A DNA stretch of 64,000 bases from Gaoshiqia sp050178015 (GTDB taxonomy: Bacteria; Bacteroidota; Bacteroidia; Bacteroidales; Prolixibacteraceae). Location: the NCBI GenBank assembly GCA_050178015.1, contig JBFXGM010000007.1, positions 62,001 to 126,000 of the forward strand, written 5' to 3'. Below are positions 32,455 through 42,125 of the stretch, piece after piece. Every line of letters begins with the position of its first letter. Position 1 is the first letter of the stretch. Position numbers and translations under genes: made by a program. The notes beneath the pieces were generated by a model. It searched no databases. It was not told the DNA's origin and worked only from the letters and a program-made list of their open reading frames with translations.

Positions 32455-34065
32455 TTAGTTAGATGGCTTGTATTCAAACCAATCAAATGATGCCGAGTTG
32501 CCAGACCGCTGGCCATTGCTTGTCGCATACACTCCCACGCCGGGACCATTAAATCGATTCCCGTTTCCTTCAGCCAAAACTTCCAGGTCTTGTGGTTCAC
32601 CAAGTTTTGTCATTGTCTCAGGGGAAGTTCCAAAACAGAACTGAATCTTGCGGCCTTCGGCATCAACCCGCAGAAATACGTCTTTTTTATCGTAGTCACA
32701 GCTGGCAACTTCCACCCGTTTTCCTTGAAATTTCCGGATGAGTACAAGCCGCGATTTTTCTTTTAGCAACAAGTAATAGCTGTTGTTATTCCGATACATA
32801 ATCAGCCCAGCTTGTTCATTGTCCTTCTTAGTACTAAAAGAAAGTTTGGTTGTCGCCGAGTAATCTTGATCCTTGATGCGTTGAATCAGCATGGAAGAAT
32901 GCACCATGCTATCTGTTACTTCAGGCAACAGATGTAAGGACAGACTACCATCTTTCAAACTATAGAAAGACTGCTTTGGAGTCCTAATCGTATGCCACTT
33001 TAGCGATAAACTATCGGTGTCAAAATCTTCCTTTGTCGCCTCTTCATATAAGGGTGACCACGGAAGTGCGGGACGCTCCTGCGCCAATCGAACTTTGCCG
33101 TAACCGGGATTGAATATGGGCGTGCCGTTTTCAAATTCCACCTTGCATAAAAACGTTTCGCGGGTAAGCCCAGATTTACCCGCGATATCCCTAATGCCCA
33201 AGGCCACTGCCCACCAGTCGCCATGCTGTGTTTGAACCAGGTCGGCGTGGCCGATGGTATGAACCGGATAGTCTTTCCCCAATTGCCGGTGTGTCAATAC
33301 TGGATTGACCTGATCTGCAATATAAGTATCTAAAATGTTGTTGCCATGGTGAGCCGATATCGCATGGTTATAAGCTGAACCTCCTTCGGACATAAGTAAC
33401 AAATATTTACCATCAATTTTATAAATATGAGGACCTTCGGCATATCTTGCGTTGTTTGCATGACCATAGGTCAGGAACTTCCTTTTGCCAACGAGCGTCT
33501 GGTTTTCCAAATCCAGTTCCTGTGTCCAGACGGCACATTGACTCGACCATGATTTCGTAAATCCCCATGAATTACCAGTATAATAGCAGGTTCCGTCATC
33601 TTCCCAAAACAACGAGGGATCAATGCCTTCAGCTTCTTCAAGCCAAACGGGATCTGACCACTCACCAGCCGGATCTTTGGCCGTGATATAGAAATTACCA
33701 CCGCATCTGTTGCAGGTTGTAATTAAATAGAACAGTCCTTCATGGTAGCGGATTGTAACCGCCCAAATTCCATTATCATCGGTGATCTTATCGAAATCAA
33801 ACTGATCCGGACGGGTAATTCCATGCCCGATTAATTTCCAGTTGACCAAATCTTTGCTGTGATAGATTGGAATTCCCGGGAACCAGGTAAACGATGAGGT
33901 GACCAGGTAATAATCGTCGCCAACCCGGCAAACGGATGGATCGGGGTTAAAGCCCGGAAGAATTGGGTTCCGAAAGTTCTCAGGAATTATTTGTGCGCTC
34001 GAATAAGTAGATATGGCCCAGAAAAGAAAGATCGAAAGAAGTTTGTACTGTATCATGCTTTTCAA
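32455..34065 (-). CDS. GH43 family arabinofuranosidase/xylosidase
   Basis: Inverting glycosidase of 536 residues with a signal peptide ending in YSSA-QII. The five-bladed propeller begins at NPILPGFNPDPSVC with the catalytic base Asp42. The pKa-modulating Asp149 lies in GIDPSLFWED, and the acid Glu210 in YAEGPHIY. Residues about 340-530 form the C-terminal beta-sandwich of GH43 subfamilies that include beta-xylosidases and alpha-L-arabinofuranosidases. In this locus, removal of arabinose side chains from rhamnogalacturonan-I is the likely task. A degenerate esterase remnant lies directly upstream. Confidence 0.9.
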   Translation of the reverse strand: MKSMIQYKLLSIFLFWAISTYSSAQIIPENFRNPILPGFNPDPSVCRVGDDYYLVTSSFTWFPGIPIYHSKDLVNWKLIGHGITRPDQFDFDKITDDNGIWAVTIRYHEGLFYLITTCNRCGGNFYITAKDPAGEWSDPVWLEEAEGIDPSLFWEDDGTCYYTGNSWGFTKSWSSQCAVWTQELDLENQTLVGKRKFLTYGHANNARYAEGPHIYKIDGKYLLLMSEGGSAYNHAISAHHGNNILDTYIADQVNPVLTHRQLGKDYPVHTIGHADLVQTQHGDWWAVALGIRDIAGKSGLTRETFLCKVEFENGTPIFNPGYGKVRLAQERPALPWSPLYEEATKEDFDTDSLSLKWHTIRTPKQSFYSLKDGSLSLHLLPEVTDSMVHSSMLIQRIKDQDYSATTKLSFSTKKDNEQAGLIMYRNNNSYYLLLKEKSRLVLIRKFQGKRVEVASCDYDKKDVFLRVDAEGRKIQFCFGTSPETMTKLGEPQDLEVLAEGNGNRFNGPGVGVYATSNGQRSGNSASFDWFEYKPSN

Positions 34066-34186
34066 ATTTTCATCAGTAAATAATTTGTTTTTTTAATTGT
34101 CTGATGGAACTCCCATGTTGTTGAAAATTATTTCCATCGGTGTTTGTGTTGCCGACAACATCTTCGTTTCATTTTGTATTGTTTGT

Positions 34187-34414
34187 TTACCAGGTTGAAC
34201 CGAAAGGGGCTCCAGGTAATCCATCTGAATTTACCTGATTTGGCATTGCCGTTTTATGCTAACCAAATCGCACATCAGCTGGCTGTTTTATTTTTGGCAG
34301 ATTGACAACCACCTTGTCCCGGTCTCTTACATTTGTAAATGCAGTACGAACAACCCAACGAGCACCAAAAGAATTAATTTTCTTCTCATCGGCTTTAAGA
34401 TGTCTAAAATCCAT
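34187..34414 (-). pseudogene. Remnant of a sialate O-acetylesterase (C-terminal part)
   Basis: On the minus strand an ATG at 34414 reads 51 codons ending in KIKQPADVRFG, then TAG (34259-34261), then HKTAMPNQVNSDGLPGAPFG and STW to TAA (34187-34189). The pattern PVxVR(F/Y)GW...AxPN(L)xNxxGLPAxPF is the C-terminal signature of SGNH-type sialate O-acetylesterases, with the expected Trp codon TGG changed to TAG. Upstream of about 34414 no more of the family is visible, so only the last 70 or so residues survive. A 43-codon frame after it (MDYLEPLSVQPGKQ...) is not convincing as a gene. An acetylated-pectin esterase was probably once part of this locus. Confidence 0.6.
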
Positions 34415-34458
34415 AAAGCGATGTCATTAATCTATATAGTAATCGCAAGACTATTTGC

Positions 34459-35799
34459 TTATTTAACATTCACATTTGTCCATGAGGATTCTTTTATCAA
34501 GTTCGTGTCGTAGCTGGTCTGTTCTGTATTTATATCAAGATTTTCGAAAACAAAATTTGACAAATGATATTGGTCGGTAATCTTTACATTCAAGAAGACA
34601 TCACAATCCACTTTGCAGTTTCGCATGACGATGTTGGTTGCTTTTGACTTTGGCTGGGGCAATCCTCGGAGGTTGAAAAATTGTGTCCACGGACTAATGT
34701 TAAGAAAATTTCTGGTTGTTCCAGTTATATCCTCCACGAGAATGTATTCATGATTCTGCGGAGTATCGGGACGCATTTTCAGAAGCAGAATATTATGGGT
34801 ATTCCTCATGGAACAGCGCCGCATAACAACATTATATGTATGAACGGATTCACTCCCCAAAGTCAGTGCCGGACAATTCTCAAATACATTATCCTCGATA
34901 ATAATATTGCGATTAGTACCATTGTTGGGGTCTTTGTCAGCCAACGGACCCTTTCCGCCTTTTAGGCAAACAGCATCATCGTTTACCGACAGATAGCAGT
35001 TTTTTATCAATACATTTTGACATACATCTAAGTCGATAGCATCGGAACTTGGAGCTTTGACTCCACTTGTGGGAGCACAGATATGTAGATTCAGGATTTT
35101 CAGGTTGTTGCATTTGTAATAATGTGAGGTCCAAAATGGCGAGTTCATCAATCGGATTCCTGATACCTGCACATCATTACTGTTTGATACAAAAAGTAAG
35201 CGTGGACGCTGTTCTTCCAGATTTGTACATTGGGGATTCCATTGTCGACGCAGCCAGAATGCCTTCCAAAAACGCAATCCGTTACCATCAATTGTGCCTT
35301 TGCCTGAAATTGTAAATCTATCCACTTGATCTGCATTGACCAGAGCAGCGAAATAGGCCAACGACTGTCCTTCAATTCGGGTAGTAACAATTTCGAAATC
35401 AGAAATATCATTACTTCCCTTGAGGATTGCCTCCCGAGCGAGATATAAATGTGTTTTCGGTTTAAAGAAAAGAGACCCGCTGATAAAAACGCCCTTGGGG
35501 ATAACAATCACCCCGCCTCCATTCTCTGAAACTGAATCAATAACATGTTGAATCTCAATTGTCTGAACTGATTCGCTATCATTTTTGACTCCATAATCAG
35601 TGATCACGTATTTTTTTCCTAAGGAATCCACATCGACCATTTCAGTTTTTGAAAACCATTCTGGAATAGGCGTACCGTCTGGGAATAGTGCCTTATCCTC
35701 ATCATTTGATCTATGAACATTCCCAGAGCAAACAATATGTATCATCAAGACATAAGCACCTATTAAAACCTTGTATATTCTCATAATTCTTTGGTTCAA
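34459..35799 (-). CDS. GH28 polygalacturonase/rhamnogalacturonan hydrolase
   Basis: Inverting pectin hydrolase with a right-handed parallel beta-helix, 446 residues. The start may be the internal ATG six codons in (MRIYKVLIGAYVLMIHIVCSG), which makes a better signal sequence, possibly with Cys24 lipidated although the lipobox is weak. Catalytic aspartates lie at SSDAID (Asp253) and VNDDAV (Asp274-Asp275), matching the NTD and DD motifs of GH28. The DNG of SGKGTIDGNG is present. The locus with PL11 and GH106 favours action on the GalA-Rha backbone or homogalacturonan attached to it. Confidence 0.9.
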   Translation of the reverse strand: MNQRIMRIYKVLIGAYVLMIHIVCSGNVHRSNDEDKALFPDGTPIPEWFSKTEMVDVDSLGKKYVITDYGVKNDSESVQTIEIQHVIDSVSENGGGVIVIPKGVFISGSLFFKPKTHLYLAREAILKGSNDISDFEIVTTRIEGQSLAYFAALVNADQVDRFTISGKGTIDGNGLRFWKAFWLRRQWNPQCTNLEEQRPRLLFVSNSNDVQVSGIRLMNSPFWTSHYYKCNNLKILNLHICAPTSGVKAPSSDAIDLDVCQNVLIKNCYLSVNDDAVCLKGGKGPLADKDPNNGTNRNIIIEDNVFENCPALTLGSESVHTYNVVMRRCSMRNTHNILLLKMRPDTPQNHEYILVEDITGTTRNFLNISPWTQFFNLRGLPQPKSKATNIVMRNCKVDCDVFLNVKITDQYHLSNFVFENLDINTEQTSYDTNLIKESSWTNVNVK

Positions 35800-35800
35800 A

Positions 35801-38230
35801 TCAATTCGTTATTAGAATTCTTTCGACACTCTTCAAACCCGCAACGCTTGCCTTGATTTTTACTGTTCCGGCAACCCGATCAGATCGTAAAATGGCCATA
35901 GCGAAACCATTGAAAAGTGATTTTTTATTGCCTACAAATAAATCATCGCTCGAATGATTGCCATTATCAACGGCAATCAAGCGTGCAGCACCACTCACAT
36001 CAAAAGTAAGTTCGCCAGTTGCGGTCGGCACTTTACGTCCGTTGCGATCCACAGCATACACTTTCACATACTGAAGGTCCAAACCGTCAGCTTTCCAGTA
36101 CGCATTTTCCGTCTCCATAATCAGCCCGACAGCTTTTCCGGTTGTCTCCAGCTCATGACGCGCTACTTCTTTGCCTGCTTTTCTGGCAATGGCCGTAATC
36201 TTGCCTGGTGTATATGGAATGTTTTCCCAGAAAATAGCGTTGCGTTTTTTAACATCAGCGCTGTTTTTCTTCACCCCAATCGATTGACCATTTATCAATA
36301 GTTCAACCTCGTCTGCATTCGTGTAAGTGTAGAGATTATAGTTTGCACCTTCTTGTCGGTTCCAATGCGATGAAATAACCTTCTGGCCCACAAGCACATC
36401 GTTCCACAATTTTTTCTCGCCCTCACTATCAACCACACCAATGTATACCGACGGCTCTTCCTTAAAAATACTCTTCGTTAACCAAGCTTGGGGAAATGGT
36501 TCCATGGCATGGTTGAAGAATGAATAGTTCCAGCCCTTTCTGGGCCACCCCTGAGATTCGCCCCAATATTCAATGGCTCCCCAATAAGCTAATCCGACCA
36601 TTTTGTCCAGATCCATTCCAAAGTAGGGAGCAGCCAACTCATTGGTAACCGCCTCGCTCTGATAAATTATCATATCGGGGGCGTGCTTCAAATACTCCTG
36701 ATAATCGTCCCATACATAGTTGAAACTGGCTACATCAGTAACAGTTGCTAATTCTGGAGGAACGATATTTTCTGTAATTTTGAAATCAGGGTCATGCTTT
36801 TTTATCCCTCCTGCACGCGCCGGATACATCGCAACTGTCGTTGCACGAGTAGGATCATAACGTTTCGCTACAACATCCATTAGACGGTAGGTAGTAACTC
36901 CCCAATCGGCGGTCGGAAATCCCCAACGTTCTTCCTGAAATTGTAACTCATTTCCAAAACTCCACATAATAACTGAAGGATGGTTCCTGTCGCGCTTGAT
37001 CCATTCCTTAATATTAGTGTACCACAAGTCATTCCATGGTGCGCTTCCCGCCCAGGCAACTTCGCTACCCCATTTGTCATACAATTCATCCACGATTAAA
37101 ATACCCTTTTCATCGGCGAGCCTGTAAAACGACTCAGAATAAGGATTGTGTGAGGTTCGTATGTGATTAAATCCAAAGGCTTTCAATTTATCCATCATTC
37201 TGGCAACCGAAGTTTCGAAAGCAGCTGCACCCACTGCACCCAGGTCATGGTGATTAGCAACACCTTTAAGAATGATTTTTTTGCCGTTTAATTTCAGCCC
37301 GAACTCTTTGGAGAACTCAATGGTACGAATTCCAAACCTTTCGGTCAGTTTATCAATCACTTTTCCATCTAATACCAGACTAACTTCAGCCGAGTAAAGA
37401 TTAGGTGCCTCACAAGACCAAAGCTGTGGGTTTGGAATATTTATTTTGGGTAATTGAACTTCGACCGAAACAAGCCTTGATCTCTTAGGAGCCAAAGTTT
37501 TTGCTTCGGCAAGCTGGCCCCCGTCCGGAGAAAAGATCTTTGTAGTGATTTCCAGGTCGTATTCCTGCATTTTAATGCCGTCCACTTCCACTCGTACATT
37601 TACTTCAGCGCTCTGATTTGTAATGTTTGGGGTGGTTATAAAAATACCGTGCCGGGTAATAGAGATGGTGTCTTTTATAACCAAATGCACATCCCGAAAC
37701 AGACCACCACCGGTGTACCACCGGGAATTTTCATTTTCTCCAGTTGAGGCTCTAACAGCAACCACATTGACCGTATCGTATTTGATGACATCTGCTATAT
37801 CTGATGCAAAACCGAGATACCCATAATCTGTTCCTCCGATTTTCACTCCATTTAACCAGACTTCTCCATGTAGCATGATTCCTTCAAAATCAAGTAACAC
37901 TCTTTTACCTTGCCAGGCAGGGTTAGCTTTAAAAGTTTTTCGATACCAGCCTACTCCCATTGCTTTATATCCACGCCCCCGACTAGCTGTGCTATCCCAG
38001 GGTTGTTCAATCTGAAAATCGTGTGGTAAGTCGAGCTCGCGCCAGCCAATATCATCGAAATTCAAAGCCTGAGCATTCGGAACTTCGCCAGCTTTGAATT
38101 TCCAACCAAAATTGAACAGTTGGTTCGTTCGTATATTTTCATTGGTGCTTTGAGCAAATAGACATGTTGTATAACAAACGGCAATAATAGTTGACCAAAT
38201 TCTCATATATGAAATAATCTGTTTTTTCAT
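35801..38230 (-). CDS. GH2 beta-galactosidase-type hydrolase, copy 1
   Basis: Retaining exo-glycosidase of 809 residues with a signal peptide ending near LFAQSTN. N-terminal sugar-binding domain (residues about 40-195, WYRKTFKANPAWQGKRVLLDFEG), Ig-like domain (200-300) and TIM barrel (310-600). The acid/base is Glu428 in WSFGNELQ and the nucleophile Glu526 in IIYQSEAVTNE. HIRTSHNP is the usual GH2 barrel motif. C-terminal domains include the DUF4982-like WNRQEGANYNLYTYTNADEVELLINGQS. It is a close paralogue of the gene at 43986-46400. Removal of galactose from pectin side chains is the likely role. Confidence 0.93.
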   Translation of the reverse strand: MKKQIISYMRIWSTIIAVCYTTCLFAQSTNENIRTNQLFNFGWKFKAGEVPNAQALNFDDIGWRELDLPHDFQIEQPWDSTASRGRGYKAMGVGWYRKTFKANPAWQGKRVLLDFEGIMLHGEVWLNGVKIGGTDYGYLGFASDIADVIKYDTVNVVAVRASTGENENSRWYTGGGLFRDVHLVIKDTISITRHGIFITTPNITNQSAEVNVRVEVDGIKMQEYDLEITTKIFSPDGGQLAEAKTLAPKRSRLVSVEVQLPKINIPNPQLWSCEAPNLYSAEVSLVLDGKVIDKLTERFGIRTIEFSKEFGLKLNGKKIILKGVANHHDLGAVGAAAFETSVARMMDKLKAFGFNHIRTSHNPYSESFYRLADEKGILIVDELYDKWGSEVAWAGSAPWNDLWYTNIKEWIKRDRNHPSVIMWSFGNELQFQEERWGFPTADWGVTTYRLMDVVAKRYDPTRATTVAMYPARAGGIKKHDPDFKITENIVPPELATVTDVASFNYVWDDYQEYLKHAPDMIIYQSEAVTNELAAPYFGMDLDKMVGLAYWGAIEYWGESQGWPRKGWNYSFFNHAMEPFPQAWLTKSIFKEEPSVYIGVVDSEGEKKLWNDVLVGQKVISSHWNRQEGANYNLYTYTNADEVELLINGQSIGVKKNSADVKKRNAIFWENIPYTPGKITAIARKAGKEVARHELETTGKAVGLIMETENAYWKADGLDLQYVKVYAVDRNGRKVPTATGELTFDVSGAARLIAVDNGNHSSDDLFVGNKKSLFNGFAMAILRSDRVAGTVKIKASVAGLKSVERILITN

Positions 38231-38367
38231 TTTTGAATTTTTAAAATGTATTCATTTAATAAGTGCAAATGTCTGCGACCATAGTTAGCCCATTCCCAAC
38301 TGCCTGTGCCCTGAAAACGACACTCGCTTGTCACCACTATTTTGCATTATCCATTATTTTGCTTTCG

Positions 38368-41300
38368 TTATTTCATTAAAGTCACACCCATTAATCCGAT
38401 GATAACCTCGTTGGCAACAGTTTCTAGTGTCAGGGAATCAAGTTCCTTGTCGGGGTTTAAGGGTAAATCGAGTAAAGTGGCCATCCCTCCATCGATATAC
38501 ATTGGGTTGTTGGACATTTCTACCCCTAATTCGCCTGCGTGGTACTTGCTGACATCGCCGGTTTTCAACCTTACCCTCCATGGGCGAGGCTTTGGACTAT
38601 CGAATGCCCATCCGTCGATAAAGATATCCTGATCAAGTGGCAGTAGATTATCCGGCAACACCAGTTCAAGCACATCCTCGGAACCATCTTTATACTTCAC
38701 CCGGATTTGCCCGTTCAGCACATGCGCCTGCATGTGGTAGGTTGATGCTGCCACCAGGAAGTATGCTTTCGACGCCTTCCCGCTAAGTGGCATCATCACC
38801 TCATCCGGATAGTTGTCCCACAGACTGGCAAACACAATGTTGTGCTGCTCATTCCCGCCCGGTGTTGCAAATGGGATTCCCTGAGGCAGGGTGAAGTTAT
38901 TGCCGTTTTTTGCGGCAATGCTCCGAAAACCACTGTCATCAATCGGCGACAAATCGGTCGGGTGGCACCACTGTCCCATTCCCTGCGTAGGAACCTGGAG
39001 GGTGGTGTATTCATATCGGGGATTGAGATATTTGCCGTAGGTGAAGATGCTGGTCACATTATCGTTGAAGCTTTCCCGAAGATCCACAGGCCGGTAAATC
39101 TTATCCGAAGAGTTGGTCAGATTCCAATTTACAACATCAAACATATATACTTCCGTGTTCGATCTGATTTCTACCTTATTCGTTCCTAATATTGCCTCCG
39201 GCGAGTTAAACGTGTATTTTTTCGTACTACCGGGAGCAAGCGTAAGCTCAGTACCGGTATCCTTATTGTTGAGGAATAGTTTTCCTGAAAGTTGTTCTGA
39301 ACTGTTATTTACAATCGCAAACGATAGTGATTCGGATTCAGAATTATTCTCAATTTCAACTTGCTTAACGACTTCAATATCAACGGGGAGCCAGTAGCTC
39401 ATGTCACCCGAAGCAACCTGAACAAACACGGTGCGATGCCCTTCTTGTGCCGATACCTTCCCGCGCAGTACCCCATTAGTGAATGATGCCCCGGGAACAA
39501 CACCCTGCGGATCGTAAATTTTCCCCGACCGAAACGGCAGCATCAGCGTAAGTTCCCCGCCATTGGCAACAGTTGCAGATACCAGGTTACGATCAATTTT
39601 GTCTCCAGCCCATTCAACAACGATATCGTACTGAAGGGCTTTCCCTGCATTAAACTGAATTCTGGGAGATAAAACCATATCTTCCAGCACATGATATGCG
39701 ACTTTTCGACCGTTAACCTTTATCGATTTGACCTTGTCGAACGGAGCATTTAATTCCATTGTTAATTCTACATTTTTCTTAAGTAGGTTCGGCTTAATGC
39801 TGTATCGTTCGGTTTTCCCCGAGCGCTTATAAGAGTAAGCCATGTTTCTGGTTTCCAGCTCGGCAAAATCCCAATCGACCGGAAATCCCGGACGAATATG
39901 CAACCGCTCATTCATCAGGTCGGGAATGATACCGAACATCCCCTGAACCAGAGCTCTCACGCCCATCGCCACTGGATCGGCAAAATCGCGGTAGGTTTCC
40001 CCCCGGGCTGCATCGTAAAAAGAAATCTGGGTGATGTTTCCGGGACCTGAACCAAGATACATGGCATCGAGCACCGCCCCTTTGTATATTTTAAATGCTT
40101 CATCATATCTTCCGGTTTGCCAGTAGGCTAGTGCCGTATGGGCAATTTCGGCAAAAGCGACATTGTTGATTGACCACATGTAGGGTTGCCAGTCGGTGGT
40201 ACTGACCACGTAATTGGTGGTATCCGAGAGACCTTTGGCAACCACCGGTATATGGGGTAATTTCGTATCAACATACCGAGTGGCCTGGTAGGCCTGAAAA
40301 GCGTCGTGCACATCCGAATCAATGGCATGATAGATACTCCAAAGCGCGGCATGGTCGTGCCTTAAGCCATGTCCCATGTTATCAACAAATTCGGCCCACC
40401 AGCCCTTGTCTTTTATCCAAAGTTCCCGGTTAATTGCCGACAGGATACGATCCGCTTCTTTTGCATAGGGTGTCGAATCTTCTCCAAGCTTCTTCGCCAG
40501 CTCAGCCGTCAGTTTGTTAGCCCGATAGTTGTATGCTGAAGAGTGGGTTACTTTTCCTCCGTTGTACTGGAGGGCATCAGACGCCCAAATACAGCACAAA
40601 GCATCATACAAGCCATCGTTATCCGGGTCAAAGGTGTTTTTTTCCCAAGCCAAATGGTTCTGAAGAACCGGGAAAACCTTCCGGGCATAGTCCATATCCC
40701 CGGTCCAGTTAAGGTGCCACAACAGTTCGTCGATAAACACCAGGTTCATATCGTAGTGGTGCATAACTTGGTTGTTATTGGGACTGCGACAGATATAACC
40801 ATTGCTGTACATGGGCGTTCCCCATATCTTTGCAGGGCGTGCAAGGTGCAAGTCTTTATCCTGTATCGGCGGAAGTGTCACAGGAACATCGGTAACCTGA
40901 GAATTGATATAACCGTTGAAGTGCATGCGCGCCCTTTCCTGTAACCCAAGGAGATCTCCAAGATAAGCTGCCCGCCAGCCGGTGAGGGGAACCCTCCAAC
41001 CGATAGCCCCGTGAAGATAGCTGGGAGCTTCCCAAATCGCGTCTTCGGCACCCGAATAAATGCCGCCAAGCGTATTCATAAATGGATCAGGAGTATGCAG
41101 TTTCAACGTTGAAGCAACGCGGGTGCGGAACTCGACGCCATCGCTGAATGCCTTGGGCAGATCGGCATAGGTCATATCAGTTCGGCTTACCGGATTACTA
41201 AGTTCGAAGTAGAAAGGCTCCCTTGTCAGGTTGTATTCGGCAATGATAATCGGTCGCGAAGTCTTTTCCGATTCCAAAAGTTGTGCTAAGGAATCAATCC

Positions 41301-42099
41301 GGTTCCCGTCGGCCTGTCGGATGACCGTCCCCGTCGGGAAGATACCTGAAATTCGTTTCGCATCTGCCAGAATTTCCGGATTTGCACTTTCGGACCTTTT
41401 ATAGGTTTTAGGGTTCTCGTAGGCTTCTGCGTCTGAAATGATTCTGGTCGAATGGCCGTAATATAGGGCGAAGTGATTGTCCTTGATTTCGTAAATATTG
41501 CCATCGCAGTTTTCTGCTTTAATGAAGAAACTGTTAGCAGGGTCAGCGCCCAGATCGCCTTCACGGCTGAACCGCTTGTTGCTGGCACCTCCGTAAACCC
41601 ATACCAGCTTCGTGCCTTCAGGTACATCCCTTGCCTCATATTTCACAACTAGACCTTCTCCATCCGACAATGCAACAGCATCGATGGTCAATATTCCGGC
41701 TCCAAGTATTTTGCTGTCTTTCAACAGATATGTCCTTTGTCCCGATTTGAAACGGGACTCAATACTTTCCAATTCATTTACCCAAACCGTATCCGAGGGT
41801 GTTGCAATGGCCATATAAACACTGCCCCCAAGATTGGGCATATACAGACCAAACTCAGGGAAATCGCTGGTCTCGAACCGAAAACCAGAGTTGGTCCCAT
41901 AAATGGCACGGGTAAACCGTTTGTCACCGTTCAGGATAACAAATTCCTCTCCATCGGGTTGGTAGCGCAGTTCCCTTTCCTTACCCTGCCAGTAGAGCGA
42001 AGGATTAACGGGTTGATTCTTTTCAGGGGAACAACTCAAAAGTCCGATATTCAGAATCAGTCCAAGCAGATAATATTTAATCATTTGATGATAGTTCAT
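38368..42099 (-). CDS. Large DUF4450-type glycoside hydrolase lipoprotein
   Basis: A 1243-residue exported protein. The N-terminus is a lipoprotein signal ending in LLSC (Cys23 from the first ATG; MIKYYLL at residue 6 may be the true start). Residues about 35-300 (LYWQGKERELRYQPDGEEFVILNGDKRFTRAIYGTN) match the DUF4450 N-terminal domain. An (alpha/alpha)6-barrel follows with WEAPSYLHGAIGWRVPLTGWRAAYLGDLLG, MHHYDMNLVFIDELLWHLNWTGDMDYA and DPDNDGLYDALCCIWASDALQYNG. Conserved Asp/Glu residues in that part are the likely catalytic set. The C-terminal 430 residues are beta-rich. Family number and substrate are not certain. Confidence 0.8.
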   Translation of the reverse strand: MNYHQMIKYYLLGLILNIGLLSCSPEKNQPVNPSLYWQGKERELRYQPDGEEFVILNGDKRFTRAIYGTNSGFRFETSDFPEFGLYMPNLGGSVYMAIATPSDTVWVNELESIESRFKSGQRTYLLKDSKILGAGILTIDAVALSDGEGLVVKYEARDVPEGTKLVWVYGGASNKRFSREGDLGADPANSFFIKAENCDGNIYEIKDNHFALYYGHSTRIISDAEAYENPKTYKRSESANPEILADAKRISGIFPTGTVIRQADGNRIDSLAQLLESEKTSRPIIIAEYNLTREPFYFELSNPVSRTDMTYADLPKAFSDGVEFRTRVASTLKLHTPDPFMNTLGGIYSGAEDAIWEAPSYLHGAIGWRVPLTGWRAAYLGDLLGLQERARMHFNGYINSQVTDVPVTLPPIQDKDLHLARPAKIWGTPMYSNGYICRSPNNNQVMHHYDMNLVFIDELLWHLNWTGDMDYARKVFPVLQNHLAWEKNTFDPDNDGLYDALCCIWASDALQYNGGKVTHSSAYNYRANKLTAELAKKLGEDSTPYAKEADRILSAINRELWIKDKGWWAEFVDNMGHGLRHDHAALWSIYHAIDSDVHDAFQAYQATRYVDTKLPHIPVVAKGLSDTTNYVVSTTDWQPYMWSINNVAFAEIAHTALAYWQTGRYDEAFKIYKGAVLDAMYLGSGPGNITQISFYDAARGETYRDFADPVAMGVRALVQGMFGIIPDLMNERLHIRPGFPVDWDFAELETRNMAYSYKRSGKTERYSIKPNLLKKNVELTMELNAPFDKVKSIKVNGRKVAYHVLEDMVLSPRIQFNAGKALQYDIVVEWAGDKIDRNLVSATVANGGELTLMLPFRSGKIYDPQGVVPGASFTNGVLRGKVSAQEGHRTVFVQVASGDMSYWLPVDIEVVKQVEIENNSESESLSFAIVNNSSEQLSGKLFLNNKDTGTELTLAPGSTKKYTFNSPEAILGTNKVEIRSNTEVYMFDVVNWNLTNSSDKIYRPVDLRESFNDNVTSIFTYGKYLNPRYEYTTLQVPTQGMGQWCHPTDLSPIDDSGFRSIAAKNGNNFTLPQGIPFATPGGNEQHNIVFASLWDNYPDEVMMPLSGKASKAYFLVAASTYHMQAHVLNGQIRVKYKDGSEDVLELVLPDNLLPLDQDIFIDGWAFDSPKPRPWRVRLKTGDVSKYHAGELGVEMSNNPMYIDGGMATLLDLPLNPDKELDSLTLETVANEVIIGLMGVTLMK

Positions 42100-42125
42100 A
42101 ATAATACATTTATAACATTTACTTT

